DNA from: Duncaniella dubosii
GTDB lineage: Bacteria; Bacteroidota; Bacteroidia; Bacteroidales; Muribaculaceae
Direction: 5' to 3'
Assembly: GCF_004803915.1 (NCBI RefSeq)
Contig: NZ_CP039396.1
Coordinates: 558,001 to 622,000, forward strand
Length of the DNA: 64,000 nt
Shown here: piece after piece, positions 20,023-29,413 of the stretch
How positions within the stretch are numbered: the stretch's first letter is position 1
How the letters are laid out: the number at the start of each line of letters is the position of its first letter
Program-made: the position numbers and the translations under genes
Notes under the pieces: generated by a model
Told to the model about the DNA's origin: nothing
The model's input: only the letters and a program-made list of their open reading frames with translations
The model's database searches: none

Positions 20023-20745
20023 ATGGATGAACTGCTTTATCAATGGACCGACATGCTGTCTGCCGAAATAGTTCCCGGCAAACGCGAAGTGCTGATGCGA
20101 TTTTTCAAGACTGCACCCGGAGAATATGGTGAAGGCGACCAATTTTTAGGCATCACAGTCCCGTCTGTCAGGAAAGTATCCAAGCTTATGACTGAAGCTC
20201 CTTTAGAAGCTATCAGCAGAATGCTTAAGTCTGAAATCCATGAACACAGGCTGTCAGCCCTGCTGGTACTCGTCGAACGCTACCGACGGGCTAAAAAGAA
20301 CCACGAGCTGAAAAAACAGATTGCCGATTTCTATCTGTCAAACACCCCCTCAATCAACAACTGGGATCTTGTCGACCTTTCGGCCCCAAAAATCATCGGT
20401 AACTACGTCTATGAAACAGGCAATTATGAAATACTTTACCGCCTAAGCCGTTCTTCAGACCTTTGGGAACAACGAATAGCCATAGTATCGACCTACACGC
20501 TGCTTTGCAACGGTATCACCGAACCAACGATCTCTATTTCTCAAAGCTATCTCACCCACAAACATGACCTCATACACAAAGCCACAGGATGGATGCTGCG
20601 CGAAATGGGAAAACGGACAGATGAGAGCCTGCTCACAAAATTTCTGGATGCACACACCCGGAATATGCCAAGAACAATGCTCCGATATGCAATCGAAAAA
20701 CTTTCACCTGAACTGAGACAATATTACCTGCACCTGCCAAGATGA
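20023..20745 (+). CDS. DNA alkylation repair protein, AlkD-like
   Basis: The 240-residue protein is an all-helical HEAT-like repeat protein with the AlkD-family pattern: YGEGDQFLGITVPSVRKV, LKSEIHEHRLSALLVLV, NNWDLVDLSAPKIIG, DLWEQRIAIVSTY and HKATGWMLREMGKR. The Trp and Asp of NNWDLVD and the Arg in EQRIA correspond to residues that contact the lesion in AlkD. These enzymes remove bulky or charged alkylated bases without flipping the base. The start at 20023 is chosen because the longer frame begins inside the tRNA terminator. Confidence 0.9.
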   Translation: MDELLYQWTDMLSAEIVPGKREVLMRFFKTAPGEYGEGDQFLGITVPSVRKVSKLMTEAPLEAISRMLKSEIHEHRLSALLVLVERYRRAKKNHELKKQIADFYLSNTPSINNWDLVDLSAPKIIGNYVYETGNYEILYRLSRSSDLWEQRIAIVSTYTLLCNGITEPTISISQSYLTHKHDLIHKATGWMLREMGKRTDESLLTKFLDAHTRNMPRTMLRYAIEKLSPELRQYYLHLPR

Positions 20746-20868
20746 GAGAATTAGCCACACAGTCGACACTTACAGAAAGCTATGCAATGCCGATTTATTC
20801 CCAAATAGAACAATTATAAACCCGTTTCTCGCAAGAATAAAAAAATTGAAAAAAAAGTTCCATAAAAA

Positions 20869-20900
20869 ATTGCACAATTAAGGATTGATTCATACCTTTG
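20869..20900 (+). promoter_or_regulatory. Promoter of tRNA-Asp copy 3
   Basis: ATTG at 20869-20872 and TACCTTTG at 20893-20900 with a 20-base spacer. Confidence 0.75.
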
Positions 20901-20957
20901 CAGTCGCAAAAAGACAATGAAACTATTGGTCAACAGCCTCGATGCAATTCAAACCTT

Positions 20958-21031
20958 GGTGTGGTAGTTCAGCTGGTTAGAATACCTGCCTGTCACGCAG
21001 GGGGTCGCGGGTTCGAGTCCCGTCCATACCG
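20958..21031 (+). tRNA. tRNA-Asp (GTC), copy 3
   Basis: Identical in body to copies 1 and 2. The flanks also match: CTTGGTGTGG at the 5' end and GCTGAGGAGAGAGGAG at the 3' end are shared by all three. Confidence 0.97.
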
Positions 21032-21044
21032 CTGAGGAGAGAGG

Positions 21045-21098
21045 AGAATGAGTAATTGTAAATTCCTTTGGGAATTGCGTTACTCATTCTTTTTCTGT
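21045..21098 (+). terminator. Terminator of tRNA-Asp copy 3
   Basis: GAATGAGTAA pairs with TTACTCATTC, with an inner AATTCC/GGAATT hairpin, followed by TTTTTC. Confidence 0.85.
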
Positions 21099-21290
21099 AT
21101 ATTTGCCTCAGACAACTTTCTTTGATACCGCACACCCGGATGCGGATAATCAATCTCTCAGATAATATCTGCGCACCTACAAAACATTCACTTTCCAAAA
21201 TTTGTTGATGAAACGAGGGAATGTGACATATTTTGCCTACACTCAACTCAAACCTAAATAATTTACGTTCAACTAAAATTCAATCAACTA

Positions 21291-22004
21291 ATGAAGAAGT
21301 ATCTTGCAGAGATGATCGGTACGTTTGTATTGGTCTTGATGGGCTGCGGTAGCGCAATTTTCGCCGGAATCGGAGTCGGAACAACCGGCTACGGAGTCAC
21401 AACCCTCGGTGTAGCAATGGCTTTCGGTCTTTCGGTAGTAGCGATGGCTTACACAATAGGAAATATCTCAGGCTGCCATATCAATCCGGCAATCACACTC
21501 GGTGTATGGTCAAGCGGACGCATGAGCGGACGCGAGGCCGGAGGATATATGCTTTTCCAGTGTATCGGAGCGATACTCGCCTCTTTCGTCCTATGGATTC
21601 TTGTCCATACAGGTAATCAGGCCGGCATCGAAGCCGTGTTCAACGACACGACAACCACAGGAGCAAACAGCTTTATGCCCGGCAACATCGTACCCGCGTT
21701 TATTGCTGAAATGGTTTTCACTTTCATTTTCGTATTGGTGGTGCTTGGCTCTACTGACCAGAAAAAAGGTGCAGGCAATTTCGCCGGTCTTGCCATAGGA
21801 CTCACACTTGTTCTCGTACACATCGCATGTATTCCTATCACCGGAACATCTGTCAATCCCGCCCGTTCACTCGGCCCGGCCATATTCGCTGCGATTGAAG
21901 GAAATGCCCAGCCCATAGCACAGCTCTGGCTCTTTATCGTCGCTCCCTTCATCGGCGCAATCATAAGCTCATACGTATGGAAGCTGATCGGATCTAAAGA
22001 TTGA
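21291..22004 (+). CDS. aqpZ: Aquaporin Z-type water channel
   Basis: The 237-residue protein has six membrane segments and the two pore NPA motifs of the MIP family, HINPAITLG and SVNPARSLG. The N-terminus KYLAEMIGTFVLVLMGCGSA and the segment GCHINPA are typical of AqpZ. The arginine after the second NPA and a narrow selectivity region point to a water channel rather than a glycerol facilitator. It acts in the inner membrane. It is monocistronic, ending at a hairpin 33 bases after the stop. Confidence 0.94.
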   Translation: MKKYLAEMIGTFVLVLMGCGSAIFAGIGVGTTGYGVTTLGVAMAFGLSVVAMAYTIGNISGCHINPAITLGVWSSGRMSGREAGGYMLFQCIGAILASFVLWILVHTGNQAGIEAVFNDTTTTGANSFMPGNIVPAFIAEMVFTFIFVLVVLGSTDQKKGAGNFAGLAIGLTLVLVHIACIPITGTSVNPARSLGPAIFAAIEGNAQPIAQLWLFIVAPFIGAIISSYVWKLIGSKD

Positions 22005-22036
22005 TCGGTCCGTCGTAAAACAGATACATCATACAA

Positions 22037-22086
22037 AGGCTGTGTCAGGAAACCGACAGTCGATTTTCTGACGCAGCTTTTTTTAT
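22037..22086 (+). terminator. Terminator of aqpZ
   Basis: AGGCTGTGTCAGGAAA pairs with TTTTCTGACGCAGCTT (G-U pairs included), followed by TTTTTT. Confidence 0.85.
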
Positions 22087-22130
22087 AGAATTGCAGCCAT
22101 AGAGGTTGCATAACAACTAAATTGACGACT

Positions 22131-23000
22131 ATGCGACTCAACGGACGACGCGAAAGCTCAAATGTCAGCGACCGGCGCGGCAGCGGTGGCGCACGTGGTT
22201 TAAAAATCGGAGGCGGTATAGGTGCTGTCATCATCGCCGTAATCATTGCTTGGATTTCGGGAGGAAACCCGCTCGATGTCATAACCTCAAATGTCGGAAA
22301 CCTGACATCCAGCAATCATACCACACAGAACTATACCCCGACAGAAGAGGAGGAGGAACTCGCACAATTCTCACGGCAGATTCTCGCCGGAACTGAAGAT
22401 GTGTGGACCAAGCTTTTTGCCTCAATGGGCAAGGAATACGAGCCTCCAACACTTGTATTGTTCACCGATGCCGTACAGAGCGCCTGTGGCAACGCTACCT
22501 CGCAGGTCGGGCCATTTTATTGCTCCGCAGACCAATGTCTTTACATTGACCTGTCATTTTTCCGTGACATGCGCAAGACTCTCGGAGCAGACGGCGATTT
22601 TGCCTACGCCTATGTCATAGCCCACGAAGTCGGACACCATGTCCAGCATCTTTTGGGCACACTCGATCAGGCTCACTCCCAGATGAACAGAGTCAACGAA
22701 ACCGAAGCCAACAATATCAGCGTGCGCATCGAATTGCAAGCTGATTTCCTTGCCGGCGTGTGGGCACACCATGACAACGCCATGTTCAATTCACTTGAAC
22801 CGGGCGACATCGAAGAAGCTCTCGACGCTTCAATGAAAATCGGTGACGATTATCTGCAGAAACGTGCTCAAGGCTACTCTGTCCCAGATTCTTTTACCCA
22901 CGGAACATCAGAGCAACGTAGCCGGTGGCTAAAACGCGGACTTTCGACAGGAGATATAACAAAAGGCGATACATTCTCTATTCCATACTCCTCGCTCTGA
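22131..23000 (+). CDS. Neutral zinc metallopeptidase, YpfJ family
   Basis: The 289-residue membrane-anchored protein has the family N-terminus MRLNGRRES, then a membrane segment at about residues 25-45 (IGAVIIAVIIAWISGG) and an extracytoplasmic domain. The zinc motif HEVGHH and the downstream ELQADFLAGVW (third ligand region) are present, as are SACGNATSQVGPFYC and LYIDLSFF. Substrates are unknown for this family. ATG at 22131 is preferred to a TTG at 22122 because the family normally starts at MRL. Confidence 0.92.
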   Translation: MRLNGRRESSNVSDRRGSGGARGLKIGGGIGAVIIAVIIAWISGGNPLDVITSNVGNLTSSNHTTQNYTPTEEEEELAQFSRQILAGTEDVWTKLFASMGKEYEPPTLVLFTDAVQSACGNATSQVGPFYCSADQCLYIDLSFFRDMRKTLGADGDFAYAYVIAHEVGHHVQHLLGTLDQAHSQMNRVNETEANNISVRIELQADFLAGVWAHHDNAMFNSLEPGDIEEALDASMKIGDDYLQKRAQGYSVPDSFTHGTSEQRSRWLKRGLSTGDITKGDTFSIPYSSL

Positions 23001-23021
23001 CATATATCGTTCACAGATAAA

Positions 23022-23072
23022 AGCCATCGGGCGGACACTTCGTTTTTCAGTGTCCGCCCGATGCTTTCATTA
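23022..23072. terminator. Bidirectional terminator between the metallopeptidase gene and bcp
   Basis: GCCATCGGGCGGACACT pairs with AGTGTCCGCCCGATGC between convergent genes, with T/A runs in the loop and flank. Confidence 0.85.
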
Positions 23073-23103
23073 TGCGCTGACGAGACCAGCCCGAACTCGC
23101 AGA

Positions 23104-23559
23104 CTAATCTCCGATAAGTCCGAGAAGCTGCTCACCGGCTTTCTTGGTGTCGACCTTATTGATTATATGTGTTATCTTGTGGTCAGCATCGGTAATGAAA
23201 GTCGTACGGACTGTCCCCAAGTATTCACGTCCTGCCATTTTCTTTTTCTGCCATACACCGAAAGCCTGATTGACTTCTGTCGACGGGTCGGAAAGCAGAA
23301 TGAACGGAAGTGAAAATTTATCCGCAAATTTAAGATGACTTGCCGAGGAATCCTTGCTGATGCCTATCACAGTATATCCCTTAGCCGTAAGCTCGCTGTT
23401 ATGATCACGGATCGAACAAGCCTCAGCCGTACAACCGGGAGTGTTATCCTTGGGATAGAAGTAGACAATCAGTGGCTTGCCTGCAAAATCAGAACTTTTC
23501 ACCTCGTTGCCATCTGCATCGAGACCGAGAATCTCAGGAATTTTATCGCCGATATTCAT
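23104..23559 (-). CDS. bcp: Thioredoxin-dependent thiol peroxidase (Bcp/PrxQ)
   Basis: The 151-residue peroxiredoxin has the peroxidatic cysteine in YPKDNTPGCTAEAC with a resolving cysteine five residues later, the usual PrxQ arrangement. FILLSDPSTEVNQAFGVW and RTTFITDADHKITHII complete the fold. It reduces hydrogen peroxide and organic hydroperoxides using thioredoxin, in the cytoplasm. It stands alone and faces the metallopeptidase gene. Confidence 0.94.
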   Translation of the reverse strand: MNIGDKIPEILGLDADGNEVKSSDFAGKPLIVYFYPKDNTPGCTAEACSIRDHNSELTAKGYTVIGISKDSSASHLKFADKFSLPFILLSDPSTEVNQAFGVWQKKKMAGREYLGTVRTTFITDADHKITHIINKVDTKKAGEQLLGLIGD

Positions 23560-23710
23560 AGCATTATTTTATTATTAGAATTAATGAAGTTTTTTTCTGA
23601 GTTCAAATTTAATAAAACTTACACTTATATCAACGGAATCACTCCCTATAAAGTTGTCAACACTCCATAATAGCCGGTGATGTCATACAATTCTCTGTTA
23701 TTGTATAGGC

Positions 23711-24178
23711 CTACCACTTTACCGGCCCGGCAATAATATCACCGTCCGTAATATCATCCGCCGTAAAGGTGTTGCCGCGATACTGCACGCAAAGCATGAC
23801 AAGCGGTTCTGTCCCGTTGTTACGGACCGACCGGTAACCGGCGGGAGCTACACGCACCACACTGCCTTCCTCAACCGGAAACACATTGCCGTCAACCTGA
23901 AACTCACCTTTGCCCGACAGGAAAAAATAAAGCTCCTCATGAGTCTTGTGGATATGCAGGAAACCGGTCTCCTGCCCCGGAGCGAAAACCTGAAAAGAAA
24001 ATTCGCTACCGGTGGCACCGACGGCCCGTCCTCCGAACACTTTTCCGGGGATTTTGATTTCAGGACTGAACTCAAGTACATAGTCCTTTATTTCCGATAG
24101 ACTGCCAAGGTTGACAGCGCTATAGTTTTCAGCGCTTGAATTTTGTTGAATCTGTTTCATATCTGATAATGTTTTCAA
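23711..24178 (-). CDS. Cupin-domain protein
   Basis: The protein of up to 155 residues is a single beta-barrel cupin. Motif 1 is HIHKTHEELYFFLSGKGEF with two His and a Glu as metal ligands; motif 2 is VRVAPAGYRSVRNNG. The start may also be the ATG six codons further on (MKQIQQN). It is divergent from an HxlR-type regulator, with back-to-back promoters, which suggests control by that regulator. The substrate or ligand is unknown. Confidence 0.85.
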   Translation of the reverse strand: MKTLSDMKQIQQNSSAENYSAVNLGSLSEIKDYVLEFSPEIKIPGKVFGGRAVGATGSEFSFQVFAPGQETGFLHIHKTHEELYFFLSGKGEFQVDGNVFPVEEGSVVRVAPAGYRSVRNNGTEPLVMLCVQYRGNTFTADDITDGDIIAGPVKW

Positions 24179-24190
24179 ATTTTATTTCTG

Positions 24191-24198
24191 CAAAGTTA
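24191..24198 (-). promoter_or_regulatory. Promoter -7 box of the cupin gene
   Basis: Reads TAACTTTG on the minus strand, 12 bases before the longer start of the cupin gene, which would favour the shorter start or a very short leader. Confidence 0.5.
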
Positions 24199-24342
24199 AG
24201 CTACTAATCATTATTAATCAAGAAGTTACTTTCTGCTCGCATAGTTACTTTTTTATTACTTTTGCAGAGCCTCAACGACTTATACCGATACTTTTTTTCT
24301 AAAAAAATAGAATAAATATGCTCATATATCCAAAATCGCCAC

Positions 24343-24350
24343 TAACTTTG
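24343..24350 (+). promoter_or_regulatory. Promoter -7 box of the HxlR-family gene
   Basis: TAACTTTG lies 19 bases before the start codon. A second possible box, TACTTTTG, lies at 24257-24264. Confidence 0.55.
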
Positions 24351-24369
24351 CAAAATAAAGCATCATGAT

Positions 24370-24747
24370 ATGAAAGAAGAAGACAATGCCACCAAATACC
24401 CCATCGCGATATGTCCTATCCGTAATGTCGTCGCACGTTTCGGCGATAAATGGTCGCTGCTTGTCCTGCTCGTAATCGAGGGAGAAGGCACAGTGAGATT
24501 CAATGAATTGCGCAGAATCATTCCAGACATATCTACCCGCGTACTTTCTTCCACACTCAAAACGCTTGAGGCCGACGGACTCATCAACCGCAAAGTTTAT
24601 GCGCAAGTGCCTCCAAAAGTGGAATACACGCTGACTGAAACCGGCAAATCGCTGATACCAATCATCAATCAGCTCACACAATGGGCACAGACGAACATGG
24701 AAAATGTCATCAGACACCGCGAGGATTACGCCTCTGCTCAAGGATAG
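24370..24747 (+). CDS. HxlR-family winged-helix regulator
   Basis: The 125-residue protein is a MarR-like winged helix of the HxlR group, recognised by CPIRNVVARFGDKWSLLVLL, RFNELRRIIPDISTRVLSSTLKTLE and the wing VPPKVEYTLTETGKSL. Cys15 in CPIRN is the position of the redox- or electrophile-sensing cysteine in several members, which is suggestive but not proof. It is divergent from the cupin gene and ends 13 bases before the glycosyltransferase start. Confidence 0.9.
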   Translation: MKEEDNATKYPIAICPIRNVVARFGDKWSLLVLLVIEGEGTVRFNELRRIIPDISTRVLSSTLKTLEADGLINRKVYAQVPPKVEYTLTETGKSLIPIINQLTQWAQTNMENVIRHREDYASAQG

Positions 24748-24760
24748 CACATCAATCACA

Positions 24761-25723
24761 ATGGGCACAGAAATAACAATAGTAATCCCTGTCTACAACA
24801 GGGCACACACGTTGGGGAGAACCTTGCGCTCGATTGAAGGTCAAAAAGTAAGCCCTGCGCGTGTCATACTCGTTGACAACAACTCGACCGACGATTCATG
24901 GGAAACGATGCAACGCTGGAGCAACCACATGAAAGAATGTGGCCATGATGTCATGCTGTTTAAAGAGAGGAAAACCGGAGCATGCGCGGCACGCAACCGC
25001 GGGCTCAGAGAGGTCGAAACTTCATTCGTGATGTTTTTTGATTCCGACGACGAGATGCTTCCCGACCACGTGGCCGATTTTTCGGAAGCAATCAGGAAAA
25101 ATCCTACGTGTGATATCTTCGGACGAAGCATCGAGTGCGAGGAGGCAGATGGAAAGCGGCGAAAACTGTATTTTACGGCAAAATCTCCGATGTTCAATCA
25201 TCTTTTCAGAGGCTGCCTGTCGACACAACGCATGGTAATAAGAACGGAACTGGTCCGACAGACCGGCGGATGGGACGAGACGCTCCCGGCATGGAATGAC
25301 TATGAACTTGGGGTGAGACTATTGCTGGCCACCGACAGGATAATGGACATCGGCGGAAAGACGACCGTCGTGACCCATCATCTTGCCGATTCCATAACAG
25401 GCACATCGTATAGCTCCCGTCATGAACACTGGGAAAAATCTCTCGACCGAGTGGAGAAGCATTTCATAAACATCGGCCGCAAAGACCTTGCAAGACTTAC
25501 GGATGCACGGCGCATGGTACTCGCTTCGCAATACCGCAGCGAAGGTGACACGTGTGAGGAAAATCAGATGCGTAAAAATGCGATCCATCAAGCCGCACGA
25601 CTCTATGCCGAGGTCATTGACAAAACCGACAGCCCGTGGAAAATGAAGGCGGTCTATCTCCATAACCGCCTGTTCAAACGCCTGACGTGGGCGCTTGCCC
25701 GAATTATTTTTCCTTTAGGATGA
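24761..25723 (+). CDS. Glycosyltransferase family 2
   Basis: The 320-residue protein is a GT-A fold transferase: ITIVIPVYNRAHTLGRTLRSI at the N-terminus, ILVDNNSTDDSW, GACAARNRGL and a DxD-type metal site in MFFDSDDEMLP. No membrane segment is evident, so it probably works at the inner face of the membrane. The sugar donor and acceptor cannot be told. It starts 13 bases after the HxlR gene and may be read through from it. It is convergent with sufS, with only 9 bases between the two stop codons. Confidence 0.88.
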   Translation: MGTEITIVIPVYNRAHTLGRTLRSIEGQKVSPARVILVDNNSTDDSWETMQRWSNHMKECGHDVMLFKERKTGACAARNRGLREVETSFVMFFDSDDEMLPDHVADFSEAIRKNPTCDIFGRSIECEEADGKRRKLYFTAKSPMFNHLFRGCLSTQRMVIRTELVRQTGGWDETLPAWNDYELGVRLLLATDRIMDIGGKTTVVTHHLADSITGTSYSSRHEHWEKSLDRVEKHFINIGRKDLARLTDARRMVLASQYRSEGDTCEENQMRKNAIHQAARLYAEVIDKTDSPWKMKAVYLHNRLFKRLTWALARIIFPLG

Positions 25724-25732
25724 ACCGTTGCC

Positions 25733-26953
25733 TCAGCGCAGCATCTCACTGACGCGCTTCAGCGCCGAGAGAAAGGCATCGCATTCCTCAATTGTATTGT
25801 AGACTGCAAACGAAGCTCTGACCGTACCCTCGATACCAAGTGACTGCATCAGAGGCTGCGCACAATGATGACCGGTGCGGACAGCTATGCCGAGTTTATC
25901 GAGAAGCATCCCCATGTCATAATGGTGTTCGCCGTCAACGAGAAACGAAATAATGCCGCATTTACCGGGAGCGGTTCCATAAATCTTAAGTCCGGGTATC
26001 TCCTCAAGCATCCGGCGGGTAGTATATTCAAGCAGTTCATGCTCGTGGGCGGCAATCCGCTCGACACCAAGCCGTGTCATATAGTCAATGGCTTTTTCGA
26101 GAGCCGCAATGCCGATGAAATCAGGAGTGCCGGCCTCAAACTTATAGGGAAGCTCGGCGTAGGTAGTCTTTTCAAAGCTGACAGATTCTATCATCTCTCC
26201 CCCACCCTGATACGGAGGCATCATTTCAAGCCATTTGCGCTTGCCATACAGCACGCCGACACCGGCAGGGCCATACATCTTATGGGCTGAAAAGGCATAA
26301 AAATCGGCATCGAGATCCTGAACATCAATTCTGATATGAGGCGCGGCCTGCGCTCCGTCAATCAGAACCGGGACATCATGGGCATGAGCCTCGGCTATGA
26401 TTTCCTTGACCGGATTGACAGTTCCAAGAACATTCGAGGCATGACAGATCGCGACAAAACGTGTATGCTCGTTGAAAAGCGACCGATAGACACCCATATC
26501 AAGCGAACCGTCCTCACGGATGGGGACAACACGCAATTTTATATCGGAACGGCGCTGAAGCAGCTGCCAAGGGACAATATTGGAGTGATGCTCCATGACC
26601 GACAGAATGATTTCGTCACCGTCACGGAAAAACGCCCCGCCATAAGACGCAGCCACAAGATTGATGGCCTCTGTCGTCCCTCGGGTGAATATGATTTCAT
26701 CCGACGACGGAGCATTGATAAACTCTCTTACCTTACGGCGCGCACCCTCCTGAAGCTCGGTCGCCTCCATTGACAGGGTGTGTACGCCGCGATGGACGTT
26801 GGCTTTCGTGCGGGTATAGCCGGCAACCACAGCATCGACCACTTCGCGTGGAGTCTGCGATGTAGCCGTATTATCGAGATAGACTAAAGAGCGTCCATAA
26901 ATCTTACGGTCAAGAATCGGGTAGTCCTCACGTATCTTAGCAATGTCCAACAT
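25733..26953 (-). CDS. sufS: Cysteine desulfurase SufS
   Basis: The 406-residue pyridoxal-phosphate enzyme takes sulfur from cysteine for Fe-S cluster assembly. It has YLDNTATSQTP near the N-terminus, FTRGTTEAINLVA, the PLP lysine in AFSAHKMYGPAGVG and the catalytic persulfide cysteine in RTGHHCAQPL near residue 360. The Arg-Thr-Gly-His-His-Cys form of the loop is that of group II (SufS) enzymes. It is the last gene of the sufC-sufD-sufS run on the minus strand, with a 39-base gap after sufD. Confidence 0.95.
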   Translation of the reverse strand: MLDIAKIREDYPILDRKIYGRSLVYLDNTATSQTPREVVDAVVAGYTRTKANVHRGVHTLSMEATELQEGARRKVREFINAPSSDEIIFTRGTTEAINLVAASYGGAFFRDGDEIILSVMEHHSNIVPWQLLQRRSDIKLRVVPIREDGSLDMGVYRSLFNEHTRFVAICHASNVLGTVNPVKEIIAEAHAHDVPVLIDGAQAAPHIRIDVQDLDADFYAFSAHKMYGPAGVGVLYGKRKWLEMMPPYQGGGEMIESVSFEKTTYAELPYKFEAGTPDFIGIAALEKAIDYMTRLGVERIAAHEHELLEYTTRRMLEEIPGLKIYGTAPGKCGIISFLVDGEHHYDMGMLLDKLGIAVRTGHHCAQPLMQSLGIEGTVRASFAVYNTIEECDAFLSALKRVSEMLR

Positions 26954-26992
26954 TATTCCTTCTGTTTTTATATCCGTATGTCAAATATGAAA

Positions 26993-28347
26993 TCATTCGT
27001 GGCAATCAGTGCTGCGACAGCCTGAACAGTCGCCGAGTGTACCCGAAAAACGACGGTCGACAAGATGCAGCAGTCGTTCGCGCAGACCGCTTATGTGCAC
27101 ACTGTCAATCACATCGACCATGAAAGCCTGCATGAGCATCGTACGGGCCTCTGCTTCGGGGATTCCGCGCGAACGCATATAGAAGAGCGCATCGTTGTCA
27201 AGCTGCCCCGTGGTGGCTCCATGTGAGCATTTCACGTCGTCGTTGTAGATTTCAAGCTGCGGTTTGCAGTGCATCCGAGCCTCGGTCGAGGCAAGTATGT
27301 TGCGGTTGCTCTGATAGGCTTCAGTAAACTGCGCGCCGGGAGCGACAAGTATGCCACCCTCGAATGCCGCGGTCGAAGCATCGTCAAGCACATATTTGAA
27401 AAGCTGGTTGCTCCGGCAGCGAGGGCTAAGGTGACGGATGGCAGAATCATTGTCGATGTGCATATTTCCTGAACCGATCACCATGCCTGCAAGATGCGTC
27501 TCGGCATTCTCACCGTTCAGGTCAATCGAGAATTCATTGCGAGTAGTCCCGCAGGTGAGTGTCGTGGAGTTGAACGAGAAATGCGAATCTCTTTCCTGAC
27601 GGACAAACATGCGCGAATAGCGCGATGTGTTGACCGATGACTCTTCGATGGAACAAGCCTCGAAACGCGCTCCCGCTCCGACATAGACCTCGGCAATCTG
27701 CGAACCGAGATAGCTGTTAGCCGTATCCTGAGTATGGTCGCAGACAAGAAGCTGCATTTCCGCTCCTTCGTCAAGCACAATCAGCAGACGACGGAAAGCG
27801 GCCAGTGAAATAGGCGACGAAAAGATATTGACAAGCTGCAACGGACGCTGAATCTTAACTCCACGGGGACATAAATCAGAACCCCGTCCTGAGCCAGAAG
27901 AGTGTTGAGAGCCACCGAAGCCTCACCCATAGGAGCAATCTCACCGTAGTAGCGGTTGACAATCTCCGGGAGTTCCGAAGCTGCACGCTTCAGCGAACCG
28001 AAAAACACACCTTCAGGCAGCTTTGATTCAAGCTTAGATGTCGGATGAAACGAATCGTTGATGACAAGACCCAGCAAAGTAGACAGCGAAGGGACATCGC
28101 ATTTGAAACTTGCAGCGACATCAACCGGGATATTGACACGCGAAATATTGACTCCGTAGTCTGGTGAAAACATCTCGTCGATAGAAGTCTTTTCAAATCC
28201 CTCGCAGTTCTTGTCTGGGAGGTGAGCGTCGCGAAGCTGTGCGAGAGCCTCGTCACGGAGTGTATTCAGTTTACCGGCCGAATTGGCGCACACTGTCTCA
28301 TGGTTCTGCTCGAAAAGTCCGATATATTGAGTCAGTGCGTTGCTCAT
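26993..28347 (-). CDS. sufD: Fe-S assembly protein SufD, frameshifted
   Basis: SufD works with SufB and SufC in a scaffold complex for Fe-S cluster assembly in the cytoplasm. The corrected protein has about 451 residues. The N-terminal part is helical; the core is a right-handed parallel beta-helix. The C-terminal end has DVKCSHGATTGQLD and FYMRSRGIPEAEARTML, shared by SufB and SufD. The frame breaks in the run at 27865-27868 (four G on the plus strand, five expected). Restoring it gives IYVPRGVKIQRPLQLVNI. The start codon overlaps the end of sufC by four bases. Confidence 0.92.
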
Positions 28348-29108
28348 AGGTCATTTTCCTCCTTAATCCAGTCGTAGCCTTTTTCTTCAAGTTCAAGCGC
28401 AAGTTCCGGACCGCCGGTCTTCACGATGCGTCCCTTATATAATATGTGTACGAAATCAGGACGGATATAATCAAGGAGACGCTGATAGTGGGTGATGACG
28501 ATAGTTGCGTTCTTGTCAGTCTTAAGTTTATTTACACCGCCGGCCACCACTCGGAGCGCATCAATGTCAAGACCTGAATCTGTCTCATCGAGAATAGCTA
28601 CGCGCGGTTCAAGCACTGCCATCTGGAAAATTTCATTGCGTTTTTTCTCACCGCCAGAGAAACCCTCGTTGACAGAACGCGATGCAAGCTTGTTGTCAAG
28701 CTCGACAATCGCACGCTTCTGGCGCATCATCTTCAGGAAATCGCTCGCACTGAGTGGCGCTTCGTCAAAATATTTACGTTTGGCGTTGACGGCGGCACGC
28801 ATAAAATTCACCATCGATACACCGGGAATTTCCACTGGATACTGAAACGACAGGAAAAGACCTTCATGGCTACGGTCTTCGGGAGAAAGTTCGAGTAGAT
28901 TCACACCGTGGAGAAAAGCCTCTCCCCCGGTGACAGTATAGGCCGGATTTCCGGCAAGCACGCCTGAAAGGGTGCTCTTACCTGAGCCGTTAGGCCCCAT
29001 GATGGCATGGACTTCGCCTTCGTTGACGCTGAGATTCACACCGCGAAGTATTTCCTTCCCCTCAACCGAGGCATGGAGGTCGCGCACTTCAAGTAGTTTC
29101 TTGCTCAT
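28344..29108 (-). CDS. sufC: Fe-S assembly ATPase SufC
   Basis: The 254-residue ABC-type ATPase powers the SufBCD scaffold. It has Walker A GPNGSGKST, Q-loop FQYPVEIPG, signature FSGGEKKRNEI and Walker B VAILDETDSGLDIDAL. These are all intact. It overlaps sufD by four bases. In many Bacteroidales sufB precedes sufC directly, but here the 625 bases upstream hold no gene, so sufB must be elsewhere or lost. Confidence 0.95.
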   Translation of the reverse strand: MSKKLLEVRDLHASVEGKEILRGVNLSVNEGEVHAIMGPNGSGKSTLSGVLAGNPAYTVTGGEAFLHGVNLLELSPEDRSHEGLFLSFQYPVEIPGVSMVNFMRAAVNAKRKYFDEAPLSASDFLKMMRQKRAIVELDNKLASRSVNEGFSGGEKKRNEIFQMAVLEPRVAILDETDSGLDIDALRVVAGGVNKLKTDKNATIVITHYQRLLDYIRPDFVHILYKGRIVKTGGPELALELEEKGYDWIKEENDL

Positions 29109-29400
29109 CCTATGTATATATAATTGTAGCTGTAGTTATGTTTTCTTTATTTGTGATGCGAAATTACTCAATTTCTATCATCTACCAAAACATTTTTCCC
29201 AAGACTTTGGTTTGAAGGTCTTTCGCCAGTCTTGCCCGTTCTCCGACAATTTATTAAACAAAATATTGAAATGTATTTAACCGATGTTAAATCAGTAATC
29301 GAATCAGTCCTTTTAAAGCTACTTTCCTTAACAAAGGTTAAAAACACATCGTGTAACAATATTGTACTTTCATTGTAACACACTTGTAACACAAACGCAT

Positions 29401-29408
29401 TAATTTTG
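29401..29408 (+). promoter_or_regulatory. Possible promoter for a non-coding RNA
   Basis: TAATTTTG matches the TAnnTTTG box. A TTG lies 14 bases upstream and another 25 bases upstream, neither at the ideal distance, so this is uncertain. Confidence 0.35.
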
Positions 29409-29413
29409 CAATG

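Noticed and set aside
11268..21098. CRISPR-like repeats
   Set aside because: The repeated units are three tRNA-Asp modules kilobases apart; there are no regular spacers and no cas genes in the window.
20977..21246. An 89-codon minus-strand frame reading GTRTRDPLRDRQVF
   Set aside because: This is the well-known false peptide read antisense across a tRNA-Asp gene.
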